Part shown: one piece after another, positions 25,207 to 33,712 of the stretch
How the letters are laid out: each line of letters starts with the position of its first letter
Numbering within the stretch: the stretch's first letter is position 1
From: an uncultured Bacilli bacterium
GTDB lineage: Bacteria; Bacillota_I; Bacilli_A; RFN20; CAG-826
Length of the DNA stretch: 33,918 nt
Assembly (NCBI GenBank): GCA_947625975.1
Contig: CANQQL010000013.1
Coordinates: forward strand, 1 to 33,918
Direction of reading: 5' to 3'
Notes under the pieces: generated by a model
Database searches by the model: none
The model's input: the letters and a program-made list of their open reading frames with translations, nothing else
Told to the model about the DNA's origin: nothing
Translations under genes and position numbers: made by a program

Positions 25207-26283
25207 TTATTGTTCCCCTGCTAATTTGTCTTGTTGATCAGCATCATTCAAAGCATTTAAAATTTCGTCAATTTCCCCTTCCATAACTCGATCTAACTTT
25301 TGAATTGTAAAATTAATTCGGTGATCAGTTACGCGATTTTGAGGATAATTGTAAGTTCGAATTTTTTCTGAACGTTCACCTGTTCCAATTTTCAAGCGAC
25401 GCTCTGAAGATATTTTTTCATCTTGCTCAGCTTGCTTGGCCGCAAAAATTTTAGCTCTTAACATATTCATAGCTATTTCACGATTTTGAATCTGTGATTT
25501 CTCAATTTGACAAGATACCACGATGCCTGTTGGAATATGCGTAATGCGGACAGCCGATTCGGTTTTATTAACATTTTGTCCACCTGCACCTTGAGAGCGA
25601 TAAGTGTCAACTTGCAAGTCTTCATTTCTTATTTCAACTTCTACTTCCTCAGCTTCAGGCATAACAAGTACAGTAGCGATTGAAGTGTGGATTCTTCCTT
25701 GCGCCTCTGTCTTTGGTACACGTTGCACACGATGCGCACCAGATTCGAATTTTAACTTTGAATATACACCCGTTCCTTTAACCATAAAAGACACCATTGA
25801 AAATCCGCCCATTTCGGATGGTGCTTCATCAACCATTTGGATTTTCCATCCTTGTTTTTCGGCATATCGCGTATACATTCTAAATAAATCACCGGCAAAA
25901 ATATTGGCTTCGTCTCCTCCAACAGCGCCACGAATTTCTACTATTATATTTTTATCATCATTTGGATCTTTGGGAAGTAGCATAATACGAATTTCATCGA
26001 CAATTTGTGGCTCAACTTCCGTTAATCTTTTTAATTCTTCTTTACCTAAAGTTGATAATTCTTCATCAGATTCGCTTGCCATAACAAGAGCTTCTTCTTT
26101 ATCAGCAATAACTTTTTTATATTCTAAAAATTTTTCCACAACCGGTCCAATATTTGCTCTTTCTTTTGATAATTCACGAAATTTTTTCATATCCTTCATT
26201 GTGTTTTCATCCATTAAAAGACTATCTACTTCTTTTAACCGAAGAACAGTTGCTTCTAATCTTTGGAGTAATTTCTCTTCCAT
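25207..26283 (-). CDS. prfA: Peptide chain release factor 1
   Basis: Release factor for UAA and UAG stops, 358 residues. GGQ at 234-236 and the PxT stop-recognition motif as PKT at 190-192. I start at ATG 26283 (AGGG ribosome site) and not at in-frame codons up to 26337, which would add an 18-residue tail unlike RF1. It opens the operon prfA-prmC and is divergent from dnaX. Confidence 0.97.
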   Translation of the reverse strand: MEEKLLQRLEATVLRLKEVDSLLMDENTMKDMKKFRELSKERANIGPVVEKFLEYKKVIADKEEALVMASESDEELSTLGKEELKRLTEVEPQIVDEIRIMLLPKDPNDDKNIIVEIRGAVGGDEANIFAGDLFRMYTRYAEKQGWKIQMVDEAPSEMGGFSMVSFMVKGTGVYSKLKFESGAHRVQRVPKTEAQGRIHTSIATVLVMPEAEEVEVEIRNEDLQVDTYRSQGAGGQNVNKTESAVRITHIPTGIVVSCQIEKSQIQNREIAMNMLRAKIFAAKQAEQDEKISSERRLKIGTGERSEKIRTYNYPQNRVTDHRINFTIQKLDRVMEGEIDEILNALNDADQQDKLAGEQ

Positions 26284-26429
26284 AACTATCCCTACTTTCA
26301 ACTTTATTAGTGTACCATTTTTAATCATTAAAATCATTACTAATATAGCTTATATTTCGTTTTATGTGCTTTTTTTCAATAAAATATCAACATTTCTATT
26401 TAATGTTTAAATAGAATCGACAAAAGTGT
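26284..26429. other. Divergent intergenic region prfA/dnaX
   Basis: AT-rich. It should contain the prfA promoter. Leftward candidates (TTGAAA with AATATA 17 bases on, or TACACT close to the start) are weak, so none is called. Confidence 0.4.
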
Positions 26430-26435
26430 TATAAT
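26427..26435 (+). promoter_or_regulatory. Extended -10 promoter for the dnaX operon
   Basis: TGTTATAAT, a perfect TGn-TATAAT extended -10, 17 bases before the dnaX ATG, with GGTGA as ribosome site in between. No clear -35, as expected for an extended -10 promoter. Confidence 0.65.
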
Positions 26436-26452
26436 GTTTTTGGTGATTGATT

Positions 26453-28087
26453 ATGGCTTATAAAGCTCTTTATAGAACTTATCGACCATCCACATTTGAA
26501 GAGGTGGCAGGTCAACAACATATAGTAAAAACTTTGCAAAATGCTTTTGCCACGAACAAGATTGCACACGCATATTTATTTTGTGGTCCCCGTGGCACGG
26601 GCAAAACAAGTATGGCTAAGTTAGTTGCTAAAGCTTTAAACTGTGAAGAAGGTATTGGCCACCAATGTAATAAATGTTCCAATTGCCTTGCAGTAATTGA
26701 TGGAAGTCATCCTGATGTAATTGAAATTGATGCTGCCAGTAACAATGGTGTTGATGAAGTTAGAGATTTAATTGAAAAAGTCAAATATTCACCTATAAAA
26801 GGCCGCTATAAAGTCTATATTATCGATGAAGTACATATGATGACATCTGGTGCATTTAATGCTTTGTTAAAAACTCTTGAGGAACCCCCGGCCCATGTAG
26901 TTTTTATACTTGCTACTACCGATGTTCATAAGGTTATTCCAACAATTGTGTCACGTTGCCAAAGATATGATTTTTCAAAAGTAGATGAAATAGATATCAT
27001 TAATCGTTTAAAAACAATTTTTACTACAGAAGGTATAACATGTGATGACACTGCATTGCAAAATATTGCTAGTTTAGCTGATGGCGGTGTCAGAGATGCC
27101 TTATCCATCGCCGACCAAGTTATCGCTTATAGTGGCAATACTATTTATGAAAAAGATGTTGAAGAGTTATTTGGGCTAGCAAGTATTGAAAAAAAAATTG
27201 ATTTTATTTTACAAATAATTCATGGCAATACTAAAACTGTTTTAGATAAAATGAATAAGTTTATCGAAGCCGGTATCGACATTAAACGTCTCACAAACGA
27301 TTTGCTTGATATACTAAAAGACATAATTATTATAAACGATACTGGAGATGCAAATTTACTTTTAAAACTTAACAAAGACCAAGCCATCTCTCTTATTGAT
27401 CAAATAAATAGCTCAGAAGCCTTAGATATGATTAATATTTTGCTTGAAGCCCAAAGTGAATATCGCTATGTAAACAATATCAGTTCTTTGTTTCAAATTG
27501 TTTTACTTAAATTATTAAATTCCAAAAATCCTGATAATCACAAAATAAAAGAAGTCATTCCTGCAGTCAAATTGAACGAGCAAGATAAAATGCAAAAAAC
27601 ACAAATTGATTCACAATCTAAAGAAAATAATGAGGAAGATATAATTTCTCAAATTACTCCGCTTGTTTCTAATGGTGAAAAAAATTCTTTATCCGAAGAA
27701 ACACTTATTAAACTTATGGTTATAGGTGACAAAGAAATGAAATTAGCAATGATTGAAAAGTGGAAAAATTTAGAGTTATATAAAATGCATCCTAATATTG
27801 GTCCACACGCCACTCTCCTTGCAAGTGGCAGACCTTATATAATGAATTCTAAACTGCTGGTACTTGAATATCAATTTTCTTATGATGCGGAGAAAGTCAA
27901 TTATTTTGCCAATCAAATATCATTGGCAAAAATAATTAAATTAATTTCAGGAATTGATATTAATCTATACGCTATTTGCCGAAATGAATCTTATGATGCA
28001 TCTCGGAAATTCATGGAATTACGTCAACTATCTAAGTTACCACGCGTAACTTTAGAAGATATAGAAATAAACATAAAAGGAGAATAA
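26453..28087 (+). CDS. dnaX: DNA polymerase III subunit gamma/tau
   Basis: Clamp-loader motor subunit, 544 residues. Walker A GPRGTGKT at 45-52, a four-Cys zinc site (Cys64, Cys72, Cys75, Cys78), DEVH at 125-128 and the SRC sensor. The C-terminal third is polar and divergent, as in tau. I start at ATG 26453 (GGTGAT ribosome site) rather than the TTG two codons earlier. It opens the eight-gene unit running to 32945, in Bacillus order dnaX-ebfC-recR. Confidence 0.96.
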   Translation: MAYKALYRTYRPSTFEEVAGQQHIVKTLQNAFATNKIAHAYLFCGPRGTGKTSMAKLVAKALNCEEGIGHQCNKCSNCLAVIDGSHPDVIEIDAASNNGVDEVRDLIEKVKYSPIKGRYKVYIIDEVHMMTSGAFNALLKTLEEPPAHVVFILATTDVHKVIPTIVSRCQRYDFSKVDEIDIINRLKTIFTTEGITCDDTALQNIASLADGGVRDALSIADQVIAYSGNTIYEKDVEELFGLASIEKKIDFILQIIHGNTKTVLDKMNKFIEAGIDIKRLTNDLLDILKDIIIINDTGDANLLLKLNKDQAISLIDQINSSEALDMINILLEAQSEYRYVNNISSLFQIVLLKLLNSKNPDNHKIKEVIPAVKLNEQDKMQKTQIDSQSKENNEEDIISQITPLVSNGEKNSLSEETLIKLMVIGDKEMKLAMIEKWKNLELYKMHPNIGPHATLLASGRPYIMNSKLLVLEYQFSYDAEKVNYFANQISLAKIIKLISGIDINLYAICRNESYDASRKFMELRQLSKLPRVTLEDIEINIKGE

Positions 28088-28091
28088 CTAA

Positions 28092-28388
28092 ATGAATGTA
28101 CAGCAAATGATTATGCAAGCACAAAAAATGCAAAGGGAAATGCAAAAGGCACAAGAAGAACTTGCAAAGAAAGAATTTAAAATTTCTAAAAATGGTATTG
28201 TTGATATTACAATAATGGGTGACAAAAAAATCGTTTCCATTAATATTTCTGATACTGCTTTAGATATCGATGACAAAGAATTTTTAGAGCTTGCAATCAA
28301 AGATGCAATTAATGAGGCAATTGCACAGATAGATGACGCTAACGAAGCAATTCAAGCTCGTATTGCAAATAAGATTCCCGGTTTTTAA
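28092..28388 (+). CDS. ebfC: Nucleoid-associated protein YbaB/EbfC family
   Basis: DNA-binding dimer of 98 residues. The MNVQQMIMQAQKMQREM start (helical, Gln/Met-rich), the central strand VDITIMGDKKIVSI and the C-terminal helix are those of YbaB/EbfC (YaaK in Bacillus). GGAG ribosome site. It lies between dnaX and recR in nearly all bacteria that have it. Confidence 0.93.
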   Translation: MNVQQMIMQAQKMQREMQKAQEELAKKEFKISKNGIVDITIMGDKKIVSINISDTALDIDDKEFLELAIKDAINEAIAQIDDANEAIQARIANKIPGF

Positions 28389-28390
28389 TT

Positions 28391-28990
28391 ATGGAGCAAC
28401 TTAAATCGTTTGAAAAATTAGTCGAGCAGATAAAAAAACTCCCCGGTGTTGGCACTAAATCAGCGGAAAGAATGGCATATTCTATCATTGAATGGAACGA
28501 AGATGAAATTTTAAATTTTGTAAACGCCATCAAAAATGCCAAAGAAAGAATACATAAATGTCCTATTTGTGGAATTTTTACGGAAAATGATAAATGTGAA
28601 GTTTGTTCTTCATCAACTCGTGATAACACTAAACTTATGGTAGTTTGTACCCAAAAAGATGCTTTAGCTTTTGAACAAACCGAGACTTTTAACGGACTAT
28701 ATCATGTTCTTGGTGGCGTATTATCCATTCAAAAAGGTATATCCTATGAACAATTATCAATCGATAGTTTAATTCAAAGGATTCAAACTGGTTCTATTAA
28801 AGAAGTAATACTTGCCACTGAGCCTACTATAGAGGGAGAAACAACCGCACAATTTATTGCTAAACTATTAGAAAAATATGATATATCAATATCAAGACTT
28901 GGGTATGGTCTTCCTATGGGCGGTCATTTAGATTACGCCGATTCTTTAACTTTATCTAAATCATTAGAAGGGCGTACAAAAATAAAATAG
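28391..28990 (+). CDS. recR: Recombination mediator RecR
   Basis: Toroidal DNA-binding protein of 199 residues that loads RecA with RecO in gap repair. Helix-hairpin-helix LPGVGTKSAERMAY (17-30), zinc finger with Cys57, Cys60, Cys69 and Cys72, then a Toprim domain (VVCTQKD, ATEPTIEGETT) and the C-terminal LGYGLPMGGHLDYAD. Start two bases after ebfC without a clear ribosome site, so coupling is likely. Confidence 0.97.
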   Translation: MEQLKSFEKLVEQIKKLPGVGTKSAERMAYSIIEWNEDEILNFVNAIKNAKERIHKCPICGIFTENDKCEVCSSSTRDNTKLMVVCTQKDALAFEQTETFNGLYHVLGGVLSIQKGISYEQLSIDSLIQRIQTGSIKEVILATEPTIEGETTAQFIAKLLEKYDISISRLGYGLPMGGHLDYADSLTLSKSLEGRTKIK

Positions 28991-29001
28991 GAGGAAAAGC
29001 A

Positions 29002-29622
29002 ATGTTTATCACTTTAGAAGGTCCTGAAGGTAGTGGAAAAACTACGGTATCCAATATAATCGCAAATCGTTTGGAAAAACTAGGATATAAAGTAATTCAA
29101 ACGCGCGAACCTGGTGGTACGCCTATAGCCGAAGCTATAAGAAATATTATTTTAGATAAGAAAAATACAAATTTAGATCCTCGTGCCGAAGCATTACTTT
29201 ATGCTGCTAGCCGTCGTCAACATTTAATAGAAAAAATATGGCCTGCTATTCATGAAGGAAAAATTGTTATCTGTGATAGATATTTAGACTCTTCTCTTGC
29301 CTATCAAGGAGGAGCAAGGAACTTAGGAGTGGATAATGTCTTATCAATTAATATGTTTGCAACAGAGGGCACTTTACCAGATTTAACTTTACTATTTGAT
29401 ATTGCTCCGGAAATAGGATTAAGCCGAATAAATGCAAATTCCAATCGCGAAGTCAATCGTTTGGATTTAGAAAAACTTGATTTTCATAAAAAGGTTCGCG
29501 AAACTTTCTTAAATTTAGCTAAACAAAATCCGAATCGTTATGTTGTCATTAATGCCGATAATACTCTTGAAGAAGTAGTCGAAATGGCTTGGAATGAAAT
29601 AAAAAAGAAATTAGGTTTTTGA
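29002..29622 (+). CDS. tmk: Thymidylate kinase
   Basis: Phosphorylates dTMP to dTDP for DNA synthesis, 206 residues. P-loop GPEGSGKT (7-14), DRYLDSSLAYQGG (base of the lid and dTMP site) and TREPGGTP are intact. Strong AGGAGG ribosome site. Ends in TGA. Confidence 0.97.
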   Translation: MFITLEGPEGSGKTTVSNIIANRLEKLGYKVIQTREPGGTPIAEAIRNIILDKKNTNLDPRAEALLYAASRRQHLIEKIWPAIHEGKIVICDRYLDSSLAYQGGARNLGVDNVLSINMFATEGTLPDLTLLFDIAPEIGLSRINANSNREVNRLDLEKLDFHKKVRETFLNLAKQNPNRYVVINADNTLEEVVEMAWNEIKKKLGF

Positions 29623-29624
29623 TT

Positions 29625-30620
29625 ATGAAGATGGGATTATATCTAAAAAATCGACAACCAACTGTTTATCAAACTTTTTTTAATGCGATAAATACTAATC
29701 ATCTCTCACATGCATATTTATTAATCGGTGAACAAGGTACTCCACTTTTAGAATCTGCAATATTCTTTGCTAAATCGCTTGTATGCCGTAATCCTCGTCC
29801 TCTTGCTTGTGAAGAATGCTTAACTTGTTTACGTATTGATGAGGGAAATTATGCAGATCTGATAATCATTGATGGTGCGCAAAAATCAATAAAGAAAGAT
29901 GATGTACACGCAATCGAGGAACGATTTGAAACAAGTGCAGTTGAAAGTAAGGGAAAAATGATTTACATAATTAATCACATCGAGAATATGACAAGTGAAG
30001 CAATAAATTCCCTTTTAAAATTTTTAGAAGAGCCTAGTGAGAACATTTATGCATTCTTAACCTGCGAAAACGAATCCCGTGTTTTACCCACAATTATTTC
30101 AAGAAGCCAAACTCTTCATTTCAAAAGCCTTGATAAAAACATAGTCAAAGATGCCGCAATAAATTTAGGTGCTGAAAAGATTGATGCTGAATTACTTTGC
30201 AATTTTTATAACAACGAAAACATAATAATGCAAAAAATTGAAGATAGTGATTATTTAAACGCTAAAGAAAGTCTACTAAATACAATTTCCGCTTTAAATA
30301 CTAATAATAGAGAAGCAATTGTAAAAATTCATCTAAATGTTTTGCCTAAATTAAAATCCAAAGAAGCCATGCGTTATTATCTTGATATGTTAAGTATTTT
30401 TTTCCAAGATTTGCTAAATATAACCATTGGTCGACCAATTTTATTAAGCACACAATTAAACAATTTGCAAATATTAAAAAGCAAATTGTTCCATATCCAA
30501 GAAAGTTTAATTACTATTATGACCTCTCGTAGTCAAATAGATATGAATATAAATTTAGGACTTTTATTAGACCATATCATTAATTATATTGTTGAAGGAG
30601 ATGAAAAAAATGGAAACTGA
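29625..30620 (+). CDS. holB: DNA polymerase III subunit delta'
   Basis: Clamp-loader stator subunit, 331 residues. AAA+ fold with a degenerate P-loop (GEQGTPLLES) that should not bind ATP, a four-Cys zinc site (Cys54, Cys62, Cys65, Cys68), KFLEEPSENIY and the SRSQ sensor. Start at ATG 29625, two bases after tmk. It partners DnaX from the same operon. Ends in TGA inside the start of yaaT. Confidence 0.92.
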   Translation: MKMGLYLKNRQPTVYQTFFNAINTNHLSHAYLLIGEQGTPLLESAIFFAKSLVCRNPRPLACEECLTCLRIDEGNYADLIIIDGAQKSIKKDDVHAIEERFETSAVESKGKMIYIINHIENMTSEAINSLLKFLEEPSENIYAFLTCENESRVLPTIISRSQTLHFKSLDKNIVKDAAINLGAEKIDAELLCNFYNNENIIMQKIEDSDYLNAKESLLNTISALNTNNREAIVKIHLNVLPKLKSKEAMRYYLDMLSIFFQDLLNITIGRPILLSTQLNNLQILKSKLFHIQESLITIMTSRSQIDMNINLGLLLDHIINYIVEGDEKNGN

Positions 30621-31470
30621 AGAAAATGTCAATTTAGAATCATTAAATTATAAATACTTTGTTGCTCTAAGAATGAATGATTCCGCCAAGTCATATTATT
30701 TTTCTACTAATATCGAAACTTTAAAAGAAAATGATTATGTCGTAGTGGAAACAATTCGGGGCTTAGAATTAGGTAAAGTTGTCACACCTCTTCAAGAAAT
30801 TAGTAAATATAAGTCAAGTCTCGAACTCAAGCCCATAATAAGAATTGCTAATGAAAAAGATATCCAATTAAACAAAGAAAACTTTTCACTCGCACAAGAA
30901 GCTTTTAACATATGTTCTCAAGAAATAAAAAAATTAGATTTAGATATGCATCTTATTACTGCAGAATACACTTTGGATCGTAGTAAAATACTCTTTTCAT
31001 ACCTTGCAGATGATCGCGTTGATTTTCGTGAGTTACTAAAAGTGCTCGCAAATCGTTTACATTGTCGCATTGAATTAAGGCAAATCGGAACAAGAGACAA
31101 AGCAAAAGTCGTAGGTGGAATCGGAATTTGTGGTCTTCCATTATGCTGCTCTACTTTCTTAAATGAATTTGATGGGATTTCCATCAATAGAGCAAAAAAC
31201 CAAATGCTTTCTTTAAATATTCCTAAACTATCCGGACATTGTGGAAAACTTATCTGCTGTCTAAAATATGAAGATGACACTTATACTGAATTAAAAGAAC
31301 CTTTCCCACGTATTGGTACCAAAGTTACCATAAACGGAGAACAATTTAAAATTACTTCCATGAATGTTTTAACACGTCAAATAAAACTTGAAAATTCCGA
31401 AAACGTTTTATTTGTAGATCTTGATACAGTATTAAAAAATTTAAAGGAAAATAATCGCAATGCGAACTAG
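30610..31470 (+). CDS. ricT: PSP1-domain protein YaaT/RicT
   Basis: Protein of 286 residues with a PSP1 domain. In Bacillus RicT forms an iron-sulfur Y-complex with YlbF and YmcA that affects RNase Y-dependent mRNA maturation and promotes competence, biofilm and sporulation. Cys174, 179, 180, 211, 216 and 217 form C-x4-CC-x30-C-x4-CC, the expected cluster-ligand pattern. Start at ATG 30610, nine bases after GGAG, overlapping holB by 11 bases. The partners are not in the window. Confidence 0.88.
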   Translation: METEENVNLESLNYKYFVALRMNDSAKSYYFSTNIETLKENDYVVVETIRGLELGKVVTPLQEISKYKSSLELKPIIRIANEKDIQLNKENFSLAQEAFNICSQEIKKLDLDMHLITAEYTLDRSKILFSYLADDRVDFRELLKVLANRLHCRIELRQIGTRDKAKVVGGIGICGLPLCCSTFLNEFDGISINRAKNQMLSLNIPKLSGHCGKLICCLKYEDDTYTELKEPFPRIGTKVTINGEQFKITSMNVLTRQIKLENSENVLFVDLDTVLKNLKENNRNAN

Positions 31471-32299
31471 AAATTTTGACGAAGATAAACACATTTTGTA
31501 CCTTGTCGCTACTCCCATTGGAAATTTAAGCGAACTAAGTCCTCGTGCAATTGAAATTCTTAATTCTGTAGAAGTAATTGGTTGTGAAGATACTAGAATT
31601 AGTCGACAGTTATTACGAAATTTTAATATTGACAAAAAACTTATTTCTTGTCACGAGCATAATGAAGCTGAAGCTAGTGAAGAACTTATAAAACACCTAT
31701 CAAATGGAAATATTGCCTATATTTCTGATGCTGGTTATCCGGGCATTTCTGATCCTGGATACCGTTTGTTAACTAAAGTTCTCGAACATAAATATAAAGT
31801 AAGTGTGGTATCTGGAGCAAGTGCCATGTTAAATGCTCTAATCGGGTCCGGATTAGATACCACTCATTTTTACTTTCATGGATTTTTATCTAGCAAGCAT
31901 TCTTTGCGTATAAATGAACTTGAGGAATTAAAAAGCAAAAAAGAAACATTAATTTTTTATGAAGCTCCTCATCGGATTGAAAATACTCTCAAAGATATGC
32001 TTAAAATATTTGGGAATCGCAAGGCTACATTAGCCCGCGAATTGACTAAAAAATTTGAAGAATACATACGAGAAGATTTGGAGTCTTTATGTCACTTGGA
32101 ATTTTCAAGTATAAAAGGCGAAATAGTTCTGGTTGTGGAAGGATCAAAAGAAACAAAACAGATTTCAGATGCTGAAATTTTAAATTATGCTAAAGCATTT
32201 ATTTCTCAAGGCCTTAATACCAAAACTGCAAGCAAAATAGTGGCAGAGCATTTTAATATAAGCAAAAATTTTGTTTATGAATTACTAATTAAAGGTTAA
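31460..32299 (+). CDS. rsmI: 16S rRNA 2'-O-methyltransferase RsmI
   Basis: Methylates the 2'-O of C1402 of 16S rRNA (E. coli numbering) with SAM, 279 residues. LVATPIGNLSELSPRAI at the N-terminus, CEDTRISRQLL, SDAGYPGISDPGY (SAM site) and the EAPHRIE motif are all present. Overlaps ricT by 11 bases. In Bacillus the homologue (YabC/YraL type) also lies in this neighbourhood, with yabA and yabB between. Confidence 0.94.
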   Translation: MRTRNFDEDKHILYLVATPIGNLSELSPRAIEILNSVEVIGCEDTRISRQLLRNFNIDKKLISCHEHNEAEASEELIKHLSNGNIAYISDAGYPGISDPGYRLLTKVLEHKYKVSVVSGASAMLNALIGSGLDTTHFYFHGFLSSKHSLRINELEELKSKKETLIFYEAPHRIENTLKDMLKIFGNRKATLARELTKKFEEYIREDLESLCHLEFSSIKGEIVLVVEGSKETKQISDAEILNYAKAFISQGLNTKTASKIVAEHFNISKNFVYELLIKG

Positions 32300-32300
32300 T

Positions 32301-32945
32301 ATGCACTACGAAACAATTATTTTTGACCTTGATGGCACTCTGCTTAATACTTTAGATGACTTAACAAATGCTGTAAATTATGCGCTAAAAATTCACGATT
32401 TCCCGCTTCACACTCTTGAAGATATTAGAAATTTTATTGGTAATGGAACAAGAATGCTGATAAAAAGATCTTTACCTCACGATGTAAATAATGAACTTTA
32501 TGAAGTAGTATATAAAGATTTTTTGGATTATTATACGAAACATAGTTTTGATTACACCCGACCATATAATAACATTGTGTGCTTATTAACCAAATTAAAG
32601 ACACTTGGTTACAAAATTGCAATTATTTCAAATAAAAATGATAATGTAACCAATGCTATGCAAAAGAAGTATTTTCCTAATTTAATTGATATTGCGATAG
32701 GAACAAAAAATTTTTCAAAAGTAAAGCCAAATCCTGAATCAACTCTTCAAGTAATCAAAACATTAAAATCAACTAAGCAAAAATCTATTTTTGTCGGTGA
32801 CTCAGAAGTTGACATACAAACTGCAAAAAACGCAGGAATTTCTTGTATTTCTGTTTCTTGGGGATTTAGAAGCAAAACTTTTTTATTAGATCATAATGCT
32901 GAAATAATTATCGACAATCCGTTGGAATTACTTAATTTAATTTAA
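32301..32945 (+). CDS. HAD-superfamily phosphatase, phosphoglycolate phosphatase-like
   Basis: Soluble hydrolase of 214 residues. Catalytic DLDGT (Asp9, Asp11), a four-helix C2-type cap, IISNKND (motif II), Lys in KVKPNPE (motif III) and GDSEVDIQ (motif IV). It most resembles Gph or PpaX-type phosphatases; the substrate is not readable. It begins one base after the rsmI stop and ends the operon before a strong terminator. Confidence 0.85.
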   Translation: MHYETIIFDLDGTLLNTLDDLTNAVNYALKIHDFPLHTLEDIRNFIGNGTRMLIKRSLPHDVNNELYEVVYKDFLDYYTKHSFDYTRPYNNIVCLLTKLKTLGYKIAIISNKNDNVTNAMQKKYFPNLIDIAIGTKNFSKVKPNPESTLQVIKTLKSTKQKSIFVGDSEVDIQTAKNAGISCISVSWGFRSKTFLLDHNAEIIIDNPLELLNLI

Positions 32946-32961
32946 AATCCACCATAAAAAA

Positions 32962-32990
32962 ACTCTATAGCAACTATAGAGTCTTTTTTT
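32962..32990. terminator. Bidirectional terminator after the dnaX operon
   Basis: ACTCTATAG (32962-32970) and CTATAGAGT (32974-32982) around CAA, with an A-run before and a T-run after. It ends the dnaX unit rightward and, reading left, the unknown gene 32993-33655. Confidence 0.85.
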
Positions 32991-32992
32991 AC

Positions 32993-33655
32993 TTACATCA
33001 GTTCTTCATCAAGATCACTAAAAGATTTATCTGCTAATTCAAGCATGTGTTTAAACATGGGCTCAAAATATGTTTTATCAAATCTAGCTTGGTTGTTATT
33101 AGCTAGTGTATTGATATCTGATAGCATAATTAAAGCACGTATAGAATTATTTTGGTCATCTTTTGAACGTACAGTGCCATCTTGAATTGAAATGACATTA
33201 TTTATATCCTCATTCATAAAACTATCGCGATAATTTAAGCGAATCGAAGTCTCAATCATTGGCAATTCAGTTTTTAATAATTGGACTCTGCTTCCTAATA
33301 ATACGCGCTTGGCTCCATCTAAATCTTCTAAAAATGCTTGAGAATTAAATGCCAATCTATTAATACCATAATCTTTGATTTTATCAACAATTATTTTTAA
33401 GTCATCAATCATTTTAGTTATTACATCACGTGCGTGTTCATTATTCCTTACGCCTGATACATAAAGCAATCTTGATCTAGTTAGCTCAATCATGTAATTA
33501 GTGGCTTGCAAACGGGCTGCAATATTTCCTTCCTGGTCCTTTCCGAAAGAAATTTTTGCATCTTTAAAATGAACTTCATTAAGATCTTTTATCATGGTTT
33601 CAGTTAATTCAAAAGTTCCAAATAAAATAATTCTTCGATCAATAATTGTATACAT
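32993..33655 (-). CDS. Protein of unknown function
   Basis: Soluble protein of 220 residues, not recognised. No signal peptide, membrane segment or catalytic motif is visible. The N-terminal half alternates strands and a long helix (about 68-97). The middle has TSIRLNYRDSF and the end is an acidic helix. It weakly recalls the layout of the TIGR04255-type family, with no shared motif I would rely on. Own extended -10 promoter, AAAGGAG ribosome site and shared terminator make it monocistronic. Confidence 0.6.
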   Translation of the reverse strand: MYTIIDRRIILFGTFELTETMIKDLNEVHFKDAKISFGKDQEGNIAARLQATNYMIELTRSRLLYVSGVRNNEHARDVITKMIDDLKIIVDKIKDYGINRLAFNSQAFLEDLDGAKRVLLGSRVQLLKTELPMIETSIRLNYRDSFMNEDINNVISIQDGTVRSKDDQNNSIRALIMLSDINTLANNNQARFDKTYFEPMFKHMLELADKSFSDLDEELM

Positions 33656-33684
33656 TAGTTATTCTCCTTTAATTTCATTATGTT

Positions 33685-33712
33685 ATTATATCATTTTTAT
33701 AATTAATAACAA
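33685..33712 (-). promoter_or_regulatory. Promoter for the unknown gene
   Basis: On the minus strand: -35 TTGTTA (33712-33707), 16-base spacer, TGA-TATAAT extended -10 (hexamer 33690-33685). Confidence 0.6.

Noticed and set aside
25604-26410. A 268-codon plus-strand frame antisense to prfA
   Set aside because: It is long but Ser/Ile-rich with low complexity, lies opposite a conserved RF1 gene, and has no ribosome site.
27180-27200. A run of nine A in dnaX that could allow transcriptional slippage to a short gamma-like product
   Set aside because: It falls near residue 245, before the oligomerisation domain, so the product would not match known gamma forms, and no stem-loop or internal Shine-Dalgarno accompanies it.
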